NCBI RefSeq assembly: GCF_009380135.2
Contig: NZ_WHUT02000008.1
Span: forward strand, 186,001-250,000
DNA from: Fertoeibacter niger
Lineage (GTDB): Bacteria > Pseudomonadota > Alphaproteobacteria > Rhodobacterales > Rhodobacteraceae
DNA length: 64,000 nt
Reading direction: 5' to 3'
Below the pieces are notes generated by a model that saw only the letters and a list, made by a program, of their open reading frames with translations, was not told the DNA's origin and made no database searches. Positions within the stretch are counted from its first letter, which is position 1. The number at the start of each line of letters is the position of its first letter. The position numbers and the translations under genes were made by a program. This document shows, in pieces, positions 33,021-42,078 of this stretch.

Positions 33021-36000
33021 ATGCCGTTTGAGATCCAGAACTTCGACGATCTGTCCATCCCGTTCGCTGATCGCGGAACGCCGACAGTGATCGACATGGC
33101 TATCAGTCTGCCGCAGGGGTTTGATCCTTCGGATGTCAACCTGCTCACGCTCTCGGGGTTGATGGCGGGTGATACGATCGGTTTCGCCGCTGGGTCGCCG
33201 CTGACGGTCAACAATGGCGTCCTGAGCGACCAGTTCGGGATCCTGGGCAGCGTCGGGCAGGCCAACGGTCAATTCGTTGTCAGCTTCAACCAGGGATTTC
33301 TGGCGGTGGGCCTGCGTCTGGAGCAACTGATCGAGGCACTGACATTCTCGACAACCGATGGAGCCACATCCGCGACCCGCAATCTGACGCTGACGGTGGA
33401 AACACCCGTCAACACTGCAACAGGTGACACGACGATCACGATTTTCGACCCCGGCTTTGATCTGGCCGGGCTTGACGGCCTGACGGTCGGCGAAGATGCC
33501 GCGCGCAGCCCGGTCATCCTAGACGGCAGCGTTGATTTCACCGTCAGCACGGCCACGTTCCAGAATGGCTCGGTTGTGCTTTCGGGGCTGGCCGAGGGCG
33601 ATGTGGCAGGCATCTTTACCGGCGCGAGCAGCCTCTTTTCGCTGGACGGATCGACCCTTTTCTACAGTCTGGGTGCCCGGCCCATCGTGGTCGGGAATGT
33701 GTCGTTCGCGCAGGGCAGCATGACCGTCTTTTTCCCCGGCGACGTGGGGGTCGAGGTGATCGACAATCTGATCCAGAACCTGACCATCGCCAACCCCACC
33801 GGCACCGGCCCCGTGACACGGGACATCACCGTTACCGTCACCGACAGCCTGGGCGTGTCTGACGCGCAAAGCGCGACCGTGCGAATTCTGCCCGGCATCG
33901 ACGGGCTGCGGGACATATTGCGTGTCGACAGCAGCACGCAAAACATCAGTGTGCTGATCGACACCGATATAGCGCCTGTTCAGGCCGGGGATTATGCGGA
34001 TGGTCAGCTTACTGTTTCAGGTTTGGGTGAATTCGACAGTGTTTCCCCATCTGGCAACGGCCTGACCAACATCCCGTTTGACGAGACCAGCGGAGAACTT
34101 GCATTTGATGGGGCGACGTTTGCCTCATACCAGCGGGTCGACGCGGGCGGCGGGCTGTTCACCTTTCAGATCGATTTCGGCACGCTGAACCCCGTGGATG
34201 CCGCGCTGGTCGAACGGGTCATCGAAGCTTTGCTGTTCACCTCTGAGGCCCTAGCGCCCAGCAGAGACCTGACCTTCACGCTCGGCACCGCAGGCGGGCC
34301 GGTGCGGATGGATACCGTGACCGTGCTGTCGTCTGATCCTTACACGCTGGAAAACCTGGTGTCCGAAGTGGTCATCAGCCCTGCCGATGCGGCCACCGGG
34401 GCGGTCATCGACGCAGATGTTGATTTTTATCTGGCGGTCGGAGCACCGTCCGCGTTTCTTGGCATCAGTGGTCTGCGTGACGGGGATTTCATCGGCATCA
34501 ATCAGGGTCTGGGCAGCCCCTACACCGTTGTCAACGATCAGATCCTGGATGCGGGAACGGGCACATTTGTTGCTGAGATTTTCACGGCACCCGGCAGAGT
34601 CGAAATAAATCTGGGGTCTCACGTTGATCGCGAGGCTACCCTCGACAGCCTGATCCAGAACCTGACCTTCGGCAGCACAGCTGTGACGCCGGATGAAACG
34701 CGCCAATTGACCCTGTCAATCAACGGCCTTGGGAACACTATCGGCACCGTCGATGTGCATATCGTGCCTGACGGTGCGGTGCAGCTTTTCGGTGTGTCAG
34801 CCTCGGCGCTGTTTGGGAGCGTGTCCATCGCGACCCAGCCGCAAGTGATCGACAGTGACGTCAGCGTGCGGCTGAACGGATTTGACACCCAGGATGCCAC
34901 CATCCAGGTGCGCAACCTCGCGTTGGGTGACGCGGTGACGCTGCGGCTGGAGGGCGACGGACCGGGCGAATTTGCGGTGGACGGCGCGACCCTGCGCTAT
35001 GAGGGGCAGGCGATTGGCACCTATATGCCCGGTTCGGCCAGCGGCATTGCCCCGCCCAGCAACTTTGTCGTCACGCTTGGCGCGGGGGTTCCTGCCGCCG
35101 TGATCGAGGCGCTGATCGAACATATCCAGTATGCGAACGCGGCTGCCGACCTGCGCGCGCCGTCACCCCTGACAATCGTGATCAACGACGCCACGGGCCA
35201 CACTGTTGCCGGCCGTGAAGTCGGCATCAGCCTGGTTGCCGGGCTGGACACACTGAAAGAGGCGGTGGGCTATGACATCGCCACGGCCGCCATCGCCCAG
35301 CACATCGACACCACCGTGACGATCCCCGAAACCGACCCGCTGTCGACCTTTGGCGGCTCGCTGACGGTGACAGGGCTGGTTGCGGGGGATGAGATCGGGC
35401 TGAATGCCCCGCCCTCCAGCAACATCATGCTGATTGACGATGCGCTGGTGCTGGGCAGCAGCCGCATCGGCACCTTCACGCGGTCAGAAGGGCAGATCGT
35501 CTTTGCCTTCAACAACGGCACAGGCCGCGGCAATGTCGAAACGGTGCTGAACGCCCTGACCTTCCGCAACACCGCAGAAACCCCTGCCGCCGAGCGTGAC
35601 CTGACCATCACGCTGGTCAACGGCGCGGGCACCACCGTGTCGCAGAACGTTGTGGCCGTGACCATCGGCGACGCGACCTTTACCGATGTCGCCCCGACCG
35701 TGACGATCCCCGCCGGGATCACCGCCACCGTGCTGGATTCCGACATCACGCTGAACATCCCCGAGGGCCTGGATTTCAACGGCGCGGCGCTGATGGTCAG
35801 GGGGGTTGCGACGGAAAATGAGGTGCTTTCCATTGTGCTGGAGGAAGGCGGCGCGCTGAACACGATCGAAAACACAATCTTCTTCAATGGATTGGCCGTT
35901 GGCACATTTTTCGGCGGCACAGCGCAACGGGTGCAAGAGCTACTGATCGAGACCCCGCTTGTCGTCACGCTGAACAGCAATGCCACCGTCGCCGCCGTCG

Positions 36001-39000
36001 AGGCGATTGCCGAGGCCATCGGCCTTGCCACGGGCACAGACCCCGCGCCGGCCGGCCGCGACCTGAGGCTCAGCCTGATCGCTGGCCGCGACACCGCAAC
36101 ACCCACGGTTATCGCCGAGGCCAAGATCGCCGTGACGGTTACGCCGCCGCTGATCGAGGGGCTGAACGACCGGGCCGATTACATCCTGGGCAACAGCCTG
36201 CTGCGGCTCGACGACGATGTCACCATTCCCGCCGCCACTTACAACGGCACCACCATCACCGTCTCGGGGCTGGAGACGGGCGACCGTCTGGGCGTTGTGG
36301 ATTTCAACCCCTTCGATCTGCGGCTTGTGCCCAGCGATGTGATTGAAAATGGTGGCTTCATTGACAGGAGCACTTTCGGAGGCACTATCCGGCTGGGCAC
36401 CTGGACTGGCGGCAATGGCGCTGATCTGGTGCTGCAACTGGACGCATCGTTCAATATCAGCCAAATCTCGGTCGAAGCCATCCTTGAATCGCTGGGATTT
36501 TCCACCACGAATCCCGATCCGTCGCGCACCCTCGGCATCACCCTGACCAATGGCGCGAACGTGGTTTCACGCGACACGATCACCGTCACGGTGGATGCTC
36601 CCGGTGCGGTCATCACCGGCCTTGCCGAGGCCGTGACCTTCAGCCCGGCGCAGGCCGCCATGTCGCAGGTGCTTGATGCCGACGTCAGCTTTGCCGCGCC
36701 ATTCCGTGACTATGACGGCGGCACGTTGACCGTAAGCGGCGCTGCGGCGGGCGACATAATCTCGATCCGGCATGACAGCGGCGCGCCTTTCGCCATTAAC
36801 GGTTCGACATTGACGGAAAATGGCAATCCCATCGGCACGCTGGGAACGACGCCGGACGGGGCCTTCGAAATCAGCTTTACCGGGGCAACCGACGCGGCCC
36901 TGATCGAGCGCCTGATCGAAAACCTGATCTTCTTTGCCGGGCCGGGCGCGCCCGTCACCCGCGATCTGACGATCACCGCGACCGACAGCGACAACGAGAC
37001 GGCCAGCGGCACGATCACCGTCCGCGTGGCAAACCCGCCGGAAATCGCCGATCTGGCCAACAGCATCCGCATCCTGCCCGCCGATGCAGCCACGCCGCGC
37101 GCCATCGACAGCGATGTGACCTTTACCGCCCCCGACAGCAGCTTTGACGGCGGAACGCTGCTTGTTCGCGGCGGGGTCATGGGTGACTCGCTGTCGATCC
37201 TGCACGGTAGCAGCCCGACCGAAGGGTTCCAGGAGACGCCCGACAGCATCGGCAACGTGCTTCGCCACGGTGCAAGCGGCAACGAGGTTGGCCTTGTCAA
37301 TTATGGGCCGGGCGGAATTGCGTTCACGTTCAACGCGAATGCCACGGCGGCGATGATCGACGAACTGATCCAGAGCATCGCCTTTGCCAGCACCGCCGTG
37401 CCCCCTGTGCCGACGCGCGACATCACCTTCACGCTGACCGACAGCTTTGGCACCAGCGTGACCGAGACCGTCCGCATCGACATTGTGGAGCCGAACGAAC
37501 GCGCGCTGAACTACACCGTGCTTGTGGGCGATGCCGATCCTGCGCCGATCGTCCAGCCCGGGGTTGCCGCGGCAGGCGTGGCCTATGACCTTGATCCGGC
37601 ATCGCTGTTCGGCACCACCGCCGCACCCGACACGTTCCTTGTCAGCTACACCGGCCTGATCGATACCAACAAGGGTGGGCCGAATGACAGGACGATCATC
37701 ACCCTGGATGGGCCCGCAGGCATGATGCTGCGCGTTGACGGCGTATTGGTCATGCCCGACGAAGCGGGAATGGCGGCGCTGGACCTGTCGCCCGGGCTTC
37801 ACCGCATCGAACTGCTTGTGCCGCACAGCGCAGCGGGCGGGGCCGTGACATCGGCCGTGCCCAGCATCACAGTCGGCACGGGTCTGTTTGTTGACGGCCC
37901 CGACTATCGTGTGCCGCCAGTGGATCTGCTGGTCGCGGCCAGCACGACGCCCGAGGTGTTTTACCGGGTGGAAGGCAACGTTCGCATCACACTCTTCGAC
38001 TTTGTCGGCAACTTCCCGCAACTGTTGTTCGTCACATCTCTGGACGATGTGGCGGCCGCGATGCAGCGCGCTGCGCAGGCCCTGAACCCCGATCCGGCGG
38101 CGACGGTGGAAACCACGCAGACCGTGACGGCCATCCGCGTCGGCACAGGTGCCAATGACACGCTGCGCGGGATTGACGGGCAGAACATCGAGATCGAAGG
38201 CGGCTATGGCAACGACCTGTTCCTTGCGGGTGCAGGGGCCGACACGATGGATGGCGGACAGGGCCGTGACACCGTGTCTTACGAGGCATCTGGCGCTGCC
38301 GTCGCGGTAAATCTGCTGACCGGAACCGGCGAGGGCGGCGATGCCGAAGGCGACGTGCTGCGCCACATCGAAGGCATCATCGGTTCGGCGCATGACGATC
38401 TGCTGACCGGCAGCCATGGCGATGACACGCTGACCGGCGGACTTGGTGCCGACGTGATCCATGGCGGCGATGGCAATGACAGCCTCCTTGGCAGTCAGGG
38501 CGGCGACCTGATCACCGCCGGCACCGGCAATGACTGGATCCACGGCGGCAAGGATGACGACACGCTGATGGGCGGTGCCGGTGACGATACCGTCAACGGC
38601 GGGCAGGGCCTTGACGAGGTGCATGGCAATGACGGCAACGACCAGCTCTTTGGGCTGAGCGAAGACGACATGCTTTATGGTGGTGCCGGAAACGACAGCC
38701 TGTTCGGCGGCGACGGCAATGACCTGCTGACCGGCGGTGACGGCAATGACCAGCTTGCAGGCGATGCTGGCGATGACATCCTGCTGGGGGGCAACGGGCA
38801 GAACACCTTGTCCGGCGGTCTGGGCGATGACCTTCTGGTGGGTGGTGCAGAGGCGGATTCGCTGCTTGGCGACGCGGGTCAAGATACGCTGGACGGGGGC
38901 CTCGGCAACGACACCCTGTCGGGCGGCGATGGCAACGACCTGCTGTCGGGCCGCGAAGGCGCGGATATGCTGACCGGGGATGCCGGGGATGACCTGCTGG

Positions 39001-39674
39001 ATGGCGGACTGGGCAACGACACGCTGTCGGGCGGCGATGGTGCAGACCTTTTGGTGGGCGGGTTCGGGGACGACAGCCTGCTGGGCGGTCAGCAGAACGA
39101 TCAGCTCTTTGGCGGTGACGGCAACGATTGGGCCCATGGCGGAAAGGACAATGATCTGCTGGATGGCGGGGCGGGGCTGGACACGCTGGATGGCGGGGTT
39201 GGCGATGACACGGTGATGGGCGGCACAGGCGCCGACCTGCTCATGGGCAATACCGGGGATGACAGCCTGTTCGGCAATCAGGACAATGACGCGCTGTTCG
39301 GTGGCATCGGAAATGATTGGTTGCACGGTGGCCAGGGCAATGACACCCTGACCGGCGGCGCGGGCCAGGACACGCTGAACGGAGGGCAGGGTGCCGATGT
39401 CTTTGTCTTTGCCCGCGCCGATCTGAATACCGGGATCGACCAGATCGACAGTTTTGCCCAAGGCGAAGACCGCATCGCCCTGTCGGCGGATCTGGTGACA
39501 TTCCTGCAAAGCAAAGGCGGAACCGCCGCCGATGCTGTTGTCTGGAATGGCACGACCGGCCTTGTGTCGCTCAATCTGGCGGCGGTTGGTCTGTCTGGCA
39601 GCATTGATCTGGCCCGCGTCAATTCCGGTGGCGCAGCCCTGAACCTGACTGTCGATGACTTCGGCTTTATGTGA
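33021..39674 (+). CDS. Giant secreted RTX calcium-binding repeat protein
   Basis: A 2,217-residue protein starting MPFEIQNFDDLSIPFADRG, without a Sec signal peptide. Residues about 20-1490 are roughly ten related units of 115-150 residues. Each unit tends to read IDxDV, LTVSGL, GDxIG, a two-faced IGT strand, VExLIExLTF and a closing TITVTD. Residues about 1492-1700 form a different domain. Residues about 1708-2135 carry dozens of GGxGxDxLx RTX nonapeptides that bind calcium. The aspartate/phenylalanine-rich end (NLTVDDFGFM) suits type I secretion, but no HlyB/HlyD/TolC genes are nearby. It is probably a surface or extracellular adhesin or matrix protein. Confidence 0.9.
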   Translation: MPFEIQNFDDLSIPFADRGTPTVIDMAISLPQGFDPSDVNLLTLSGLMAGDTIGFAAGSPLTVNNGVLSDQFGILGSVGQANGQFVVSFNQGFLAVGLRLEQLIEALTFSTTDGATSATRNLTLTVETPVNTATGDTTITIFDPGFDLAGLDGLTVGEDAARSPVILDGSVDFTVSTATFQNGSVVLSGLAEGDVAGIFTGASSLFSLDGSTLFYSLGARPIVVGNVSFAQGSMTVFFPGDVGVEVIDNLIQNLTIANPTGTGPVTRDITVTVTDSLGVSDAQSATVRILPGIDGLRDILRVDSSTQNISVLIDTDIAPVQAGDYADGQLTVSGLGEFDSVSPSGNGLTNIPFDETSGELAFDGATFASYQRVDAGGGLFTFQIDFGTLNPVDAALVERVIEALLFTSEALAPSRDLTFTLGTAGGPVRMDTVTVLSSDPYTLENLVSEVVISPADAATGAVIDADVDFYLAVGAPSAFLGISGLRDGDFIGINQGLGSPYTVVNDQILDAGTGTFVAEIFTAPGRVEINLGSHVDREATLDSLIQNLTFGSTAVTPDETRQLTLSINGLGNTIGTVDVHIVPDGAVQLFGVSASALFGSVSIATQPQVIDSDVSVRLNGFDTQDATIQVRNLALGDAVTLRLEGDGPGEFAVDGATLRYEGQAIGTYMPGSASGIAPPSNFVVTLGAGVPAAVIEALIEHIQYANAAADLRAPSPLTIVINDATGHTVAGREVGISLVAGLDTLKEAVGYDIATAAIAQHIDTTVTIPETDPLSTFGGSLTVTGLVAGDEIGLNAPPSSNIMLIDDALVLGSSRIGTFTRSEGQIVFAFNNGTGRGNVETVLNALTFRNTAETPAAERDLTITLVNGAGTTVSQNVVAVTIGDATFTDVAPTVTIPAGITATVLDSDITLNIPEGLDFNGAALMVRGVATENEVLSIVLEEGGALNTIENTIFFNGLAVGTFFGGTAQRVQELLIETPLVVTLNSNATVAAVEAIAEAIGLATGTDPAPAGRDLRLSLIAGRDTATPTVIAEAKIAVTVTPPLIEGLNDRADYILGNSLLRLDDDVTIPAATYNGTTITVSGLETGDRLGVVDFNPFDLRLVPSDVIENGGFIDRSTFGGTIRLGTWTGGNGADLVLQLDASFNISQISVEAILESLGFSTTNPDPSRTLGITLTNGANVVSRDTITVTVDAPGAVITGLAEAVTFSPAQAAMSQVLDADVSFAAPFRDYDGGTLTVSGAAAGDIISIRHDSGAPFAINGSTLTENGNPIGTLGTTPDGAFEISFTGATDAALIERLIENLIFFAGPGAPVTRDLTITATDSDNETASGTITVRVANPPEIADLANSIRILPADAATPRAIDSDVTFTAPDSSFDGGTLLVRGGVMGDSLSILHGSSPTEGFQETPDSIGNVLRHGASGNEVGLVNYGPGGIAFTFNANATAAMIDELIQSIAFASTAVPPVPTRDITFTLTDSFGTSVTETVRIDIVEPNERALNYTVLVGDADPAPIVQPGVAAAGVAYDLDPASLFGTTAAPDTFLVSYTGLIDTNKGGPNDRTIITLDGPAGMMLRVDGVLVMPDEAGMAALDLSPGLHRIELLVPHSAAGGAVTSAVPSITVGTGLFVDGPDYRVPPVDLLVAASTTPEVFYRVEGNVRITLFDFVGNFPQLLFVTSLDDVAAAMQRAAQALNPDPAATVETTQTVTAIRVGTGANDTLRGIDGQNIEIEGGYGNDLFLAGAGADTMDGGQGRDTVSYEASGAAVAVNLLTGTGEGGDAEGDVLRHIEGIIGSAHDDLLTGSHGDDTLTGGLGADVIHGGDGNDSLLGSQGGDLITAGTGNDWIHGGKDDDTLMGGAGDDTVNGGQGLDEVHGNDGNDQLFGLSEDDMLYGGAGNDSLFGGDGNDLLTGGDGNDQLAGDAGDDILLGGNGQNTLSGGLGDDLLVGGAEADSLLGDAGQDTLDGGLGNDTLSGGDGNDLLSGREGADMLTGDAGDDLLDGGLGNDTLSGGDGADLLVGGFGDDSLLGGQQNDQLFGGDGNDWAHGGKDNDLLDGGAGLDTLDGGVGDDTVMGGTGADLLMGNTGDDSLFGNQDNDALFGGIGNDWLHGGQGNDTLTGGAGQDTLNGGQGADVFVFARADLNTGIDQIDSFAQGEDRIALSADLVTFLQSKGGTAADAVVWNGTTGLVSLNLAAVGLSGSIDLARVNSGGAALNLTVDDFGFM
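33072..37490 (+). repeat. About ten divergent ~140-residue repeats in the RTX protein
   Basis: Unit starts can be seen from recurring headers: TVIDMAISL, SPVILDGSVDF, ISVLIDTDI, AVIDADVDF, QVIDSDVSV, QHIDTTVTI, TVLDSDITL, LRLDDDVTI, QVLDADVSF and RAIDSDVTF. Each is followed by LTVSGL-, GDxIG-, and LIxxLTF-type segments. The copies are diverged at DNA level, so they are old duplications. The units look like immunoglobulin/cadherin-type beta sandwiches, but I cannot name the domain family. Confidence 0.8.
38140..39400 (+). repeat. RTX nonapeptide (GGxGxDxLx) repeat tract
   Basis: Short tandem coding repeats of about 27 bases, built from GGCGGNNNNGGCAATGAC-like units. They translate to GGDGNDLL, GGAGDDTL and similar. 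Each nonapeptide half-turn binds calcium in a parallel beta-roll once the protein is outside the cell. The regularity is coding and does not indicate a CRISPR array. Confidence 0.92.
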
Positions 39675-39685
39675 TGCACATCTCA

Positions 39686-39713
39686 ACGCCGCCATGGTTC
39701 TCCGTGGCGGCGT
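39686..39713. terminator. Terminator hairpin after RTX gene
   Basis: ACGCCGCCATGG / CCGTGGCGGCGT forms a 12-base stem (one G-T pair) with a TTCT loop, 11 bases after the RTX stop codon. It lies between the RTX gene and the convergent peroxidase gene and can act on the RTX transcript. Confidence 0.7.
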
Positions 39714-39783
39714 CCCGGCAACGGCCTGGCGGGGGAGTGGACAGAACAGGGGGGCTCCTTCGTCATTGCAGCCCGTGCCCATA

Positions 39784-40767
39784 TCATCGTGTCGTGCCGT
39801 TCAGGCTTTCAAGGAATGCCACAATGTCGGCACGCTCGGTCGGCGACAGCTTGACCGATCCAAGCGCGAATAGCCGGGGTTTGCGGTGGTCGGCATAATG
39901 ATCGACTACGGCCTCCAGCGTCGCAAGCGAACCATCATGCATGTAGGGGGCACGCGACAGAAGCTCGCGCAAGGTGGGTGTCCGGAAGCGGTGTTCGTCG
40001 AACTTGCGCAGGGTCAGGGCACCGCGTCCTAGATCATCATCGGTCAGGCCAATGTCGTGGAAACCGCCATTGGTGAAGGCCCAACCGGTGTGGCAGGTGG
40101 CGCAGCGGGCTTTGCCCGTAAACAGGTCAAAGCCGCGCTTTGCCTCCTCGGACAGGGCGTTTTCGTCGCCAGCCACATAGTGGTCAAAGGGGGACAGGGG
40201 GGAGATCAGGGTTCGCTCATAAGTTGCGATCGCCCGCGACACCGTGTCCGGGGAAATCGCGGGGTCGTCGGGAAACGCCTCGGCAAAGGCCGCCACATAG
40301 GTTCTGTCCGCCGACAGCCGCGCGACGAGCAGGCCGAGATCAAGGTTCATTTCGACCGTGGAGGAAACCGGACGCAGTGCCTGGTCTTCCAAACTGTGGG
40401 ACCGCCCGTCCCAGAAGAGCGCCGTCTGGATGGCTACGTTCCATAGTGTCGGCGTATGCCGGGCAAGGGTGCGCCCACGCAACCCGGCAGCCGTTTTGCG
40501 CCCGTCCTCGAACCCCTTTTCCGGCTGGTGGCACGAGGCGCAGGAGGTCGCCCCATCGGCCGAAAGCTGCGGGTCGAAGAACAGCCGCTGACCCAATGCG
40601 GCGCGTTCCGGCGTATAGGGGGTTTCTGCCGGAAACGGGATCCCTGCGGGGCGGGCGAAGTCGGACAGATCTCCATCGGCATAGGCCGCTTGGGGCATAA
40701 CAAGGGCCGTGGCAAAAGCAAGAACCAAGGCGTCTGCGGTCTGCTTGAAAGAGAAGTTCCGGATCAT
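39784..40767 (-). CDS. Diheme cytochrome c peroxidase / MauG-family protein
   Basis: A 327-residue periplasmic protein with a signal peptide (about residues 1-30, ending AYA). It has two heme c sites: CASCH, following LGQRLFFDPQLSADGATS, and CATCH. NVAIQTALFWDGR, PVSSTVEMNLDL and FRTPTLRELLSRAPYMHDGS are typical of bacterial cytochrome c peroxidase / MauG proteins. Such enzymes reduce hydrogen peroxide or perform long-range oxidative modification of a partner protein. The ATG overlaps the upstream lipoprotein stop by four bases, so the two are probably functionally paired. Confidence 0.92.
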   Translation of the reverse strand: MIRNFSFKQTADALVLAFATALVMPQAAYADGDLSDFARPAGIPFPAETPYTPERAALGQRLFFDPQLSADGATSCASCHQPEKGFEDGRKTAAGLRGRTLARHTPTLWNVAIQTALFWDGRSHSLEDQALRPVSSTVEMNLDLGLLVARLSADRTYVAAFAEAFPDDPAISPDTVSRAIATYERTLISPLSPFDHYVAGDENALSEEAKRGFDLFTGKARCATCHTGWAFTNGGFHDIGLTDDDLGRGALTLRKFDEHRFRTPTLRELLSRAPYMHDGSLATLEAVVDHYADHRKPRLFALGSVKLSPTERADIVAFLESLNGTTR

Positions 40768-41186
40768 TTCGACACCTGTGCGATCCCTGCCTCGGTCTGG
40801 CAGGCGGCCAGGGCGGGCAGGCGGTCCCGTTCCAGAATTTCGCGCCATCCGGCGTCATAGATGCCCGAGACGCGCAATTCACCTGTGATGCCGCCGGATT
40901 TGGTCGGGGCGACAATCATCTCTTCCAGCCAAAGATCCTCTGCCCGAAGCTGATAGACAAAGCGATCGACGCCCTGAACAAAGGTGCTGAAGGGCAAGAA
41001 GGTTGCCCGCATGCGGAAACAGTTCGCAAAGCCCTGAAGCGGCACATCGGCGTCAATTTCCGTGACTTGGGCGGTAGCGGCAAAGGCGGTATAGCCGCGA
41101 ACGCCGCCAGAATTGGGCGCACAGGCGGCAAGGGCGGCAAGCAGTGCGAAGGCAGCAGCGGCGTTCAATCGGTTCAGAGTCGGCAT
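40764..41186 (-). CDS. Small lipoprotein encoded with the diheme peroxidase
   Basis: A 140-residue protein. The signal sequence ends in the lipobox LAAC, so the mature protein would be lipid-anchored in the cell envelope. The mature part has mixed beta content (DRFVYQLRAEDLWLEEMIV, GGITGELRVSGIYDAGW) and matches no family I recognise. Its stop overlaps the peroxidase start (ATGA). It may be a substrate, anchor or electron-transfer partner of that enzyme; this is inference from coupling only. Confidence 0.75.
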   Translation of the reverse strand: MPTLNRLNAAAAFALLAALAACAPNSGGVRGYTAFAATAQVTEIDADVPLQGFANCFRMRATFLPFSTFVQGVDRFVYQLRAEDLWLEEMIVAPTKSGGITGELRVSGIYDAGWREILERDRLPALAACQTEAGIAQVSK

Positions 41187-41268
41187 GGTGTTTCCTTGAA
41201 GGCTCGGGCCGCTGTGCGGGCACCAGAGGGGGGGATGGTCTGATTTAGGGGAAGCGGGGTTGGCGGGA

Positions 41269-42078
41269 TCATCCGGCCTCAACCTCGCGCAGAAAGCCGT
41301 CGAGCATCGTGTTGAAGGCATCGGGCCGCTCGATCATGACGGCATGGCCGGTTGCGGGAACCGGCACAAAACGGGATCCCGCGATGCCGTGGTGAACACG
41401 GGCCGCCCTTTCGGGCGATATCGGGCGGTCTTCGGTGCCCGAAACGATCAGCGTCGGCGCGGTGATGGCGGACAGAAGGTCACGGATGGCCTGCCGCCCG
41501 GCAGATGCGGCGGCCGCACGGGACAAGGTTTTCGGCAGACCGCGGAGCACGCCGCGCCAGTGTTCGCGTGTCATCCGGGATGCAGGATCGGCCAGAAAGG
41601 TATTGCCGAACAGGATCTTCATCAGCGGGCCCGCGGCAAGGCCGGGCCCGAACAACTGCACAAAGGCGATCAGCGCCTTGTAGCGCGGCAGGTTCGACCT
41701 CTCTTCGGCCTCCGCGCTTGGCCCGATCAGCGTCAGCGAGCGCACAAGCGCCGGATGCCGCGCCGCAAGCCGCATGGCTATGAAGGTGCCCATGGAAAAC
41801 GCGACGACATGCACCCGGTCCAAGCTCAGCGTTTCGATCAAGGCGGCAGCATCCTCAGCCAGATTGTCGAGGTCAAGGCCATGCGGGGTCATCTCGGATC
41901 GCCCCTGCCCGCGCAGGTCATAGGCAATCACGCGATGGGTCGCGCGAAAGCGGTCAACCTGCGCATGCCAGGATGTGCTGGGCAGCATCAGGCCGTGGAT
42001 GAACAGGATCGTCTCACCCGGGCCGCCGCTGTCCTGAACGAAAAGCTTCGCCCCGTTGATATGAAGATGGGTCATCAT
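41269..42078 (-). CDS. Alpha/beta-fold hydrolase
   Basis: A 269-residue soluble hydrolase. The oxyanion strand is LFIHGLMLPSTSW, the nucleophile elbow is AFSMG (serine), the acid is likely the aspartate in GTEDRPIS, and the histidine is in ATGHAVMIERPD. Substrate is undefined; esterases, lactonases and C-C hydrolases share this pattern. It overlaps the NAD-dependent epimerase-like gene by four bases, and the set appears to be transcribed from the TetR-controlled promoter near 44380. Confidence 0.88.
   Translation of the reverse strand: MMTHLHINGAKLFVQDSGGPGETILFIHGLMLPSTSWHAQVDRFRATHRVIAYDLRGQGRSEMTPHGLDLDNLAEDAAALIETLSLDRVHVVAFSMGTFIAMRLAARHPALVRSLTLIGPSAEAEERSNLPRYKALIAFVQLFGPGLAAGPLMKILFGNTFLADPASRMTREHWRGVLRGLPKTLSRAAAASAGRQAIRDLLSAITAPTLIVSGTEDRPISPERAARVHHGIAGSRFVPVPATGHAVMIERPDAFNTMLDGFLREVEAG

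Noticed and set aside
38140-39400. Regular short DNA repeats resembling a CRISPR or satellite array
   Set aside because: The period is about 27 bases, the units vary at third positions, and they translate in frame to RTX nonapeptides. There are no unique spacers and no cas genes.
33021-39674. Assignment as a hemolysin/cytolysin toxin
   Set aside because: There is no pore-forming hydrophobic region, no acyltransferase gene and no adjacent secretion genes. The repeat architecture fits an adhesin or matrix protein better.
36567-39782. Very long open frame (about 1,070 codons) opposite the RTX gene
   Set aside because: It is the complement of the RTX coding repeats, so its apparent regularity mirrors the nonapeptides. 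It has no ribosome site or recognisable domain.
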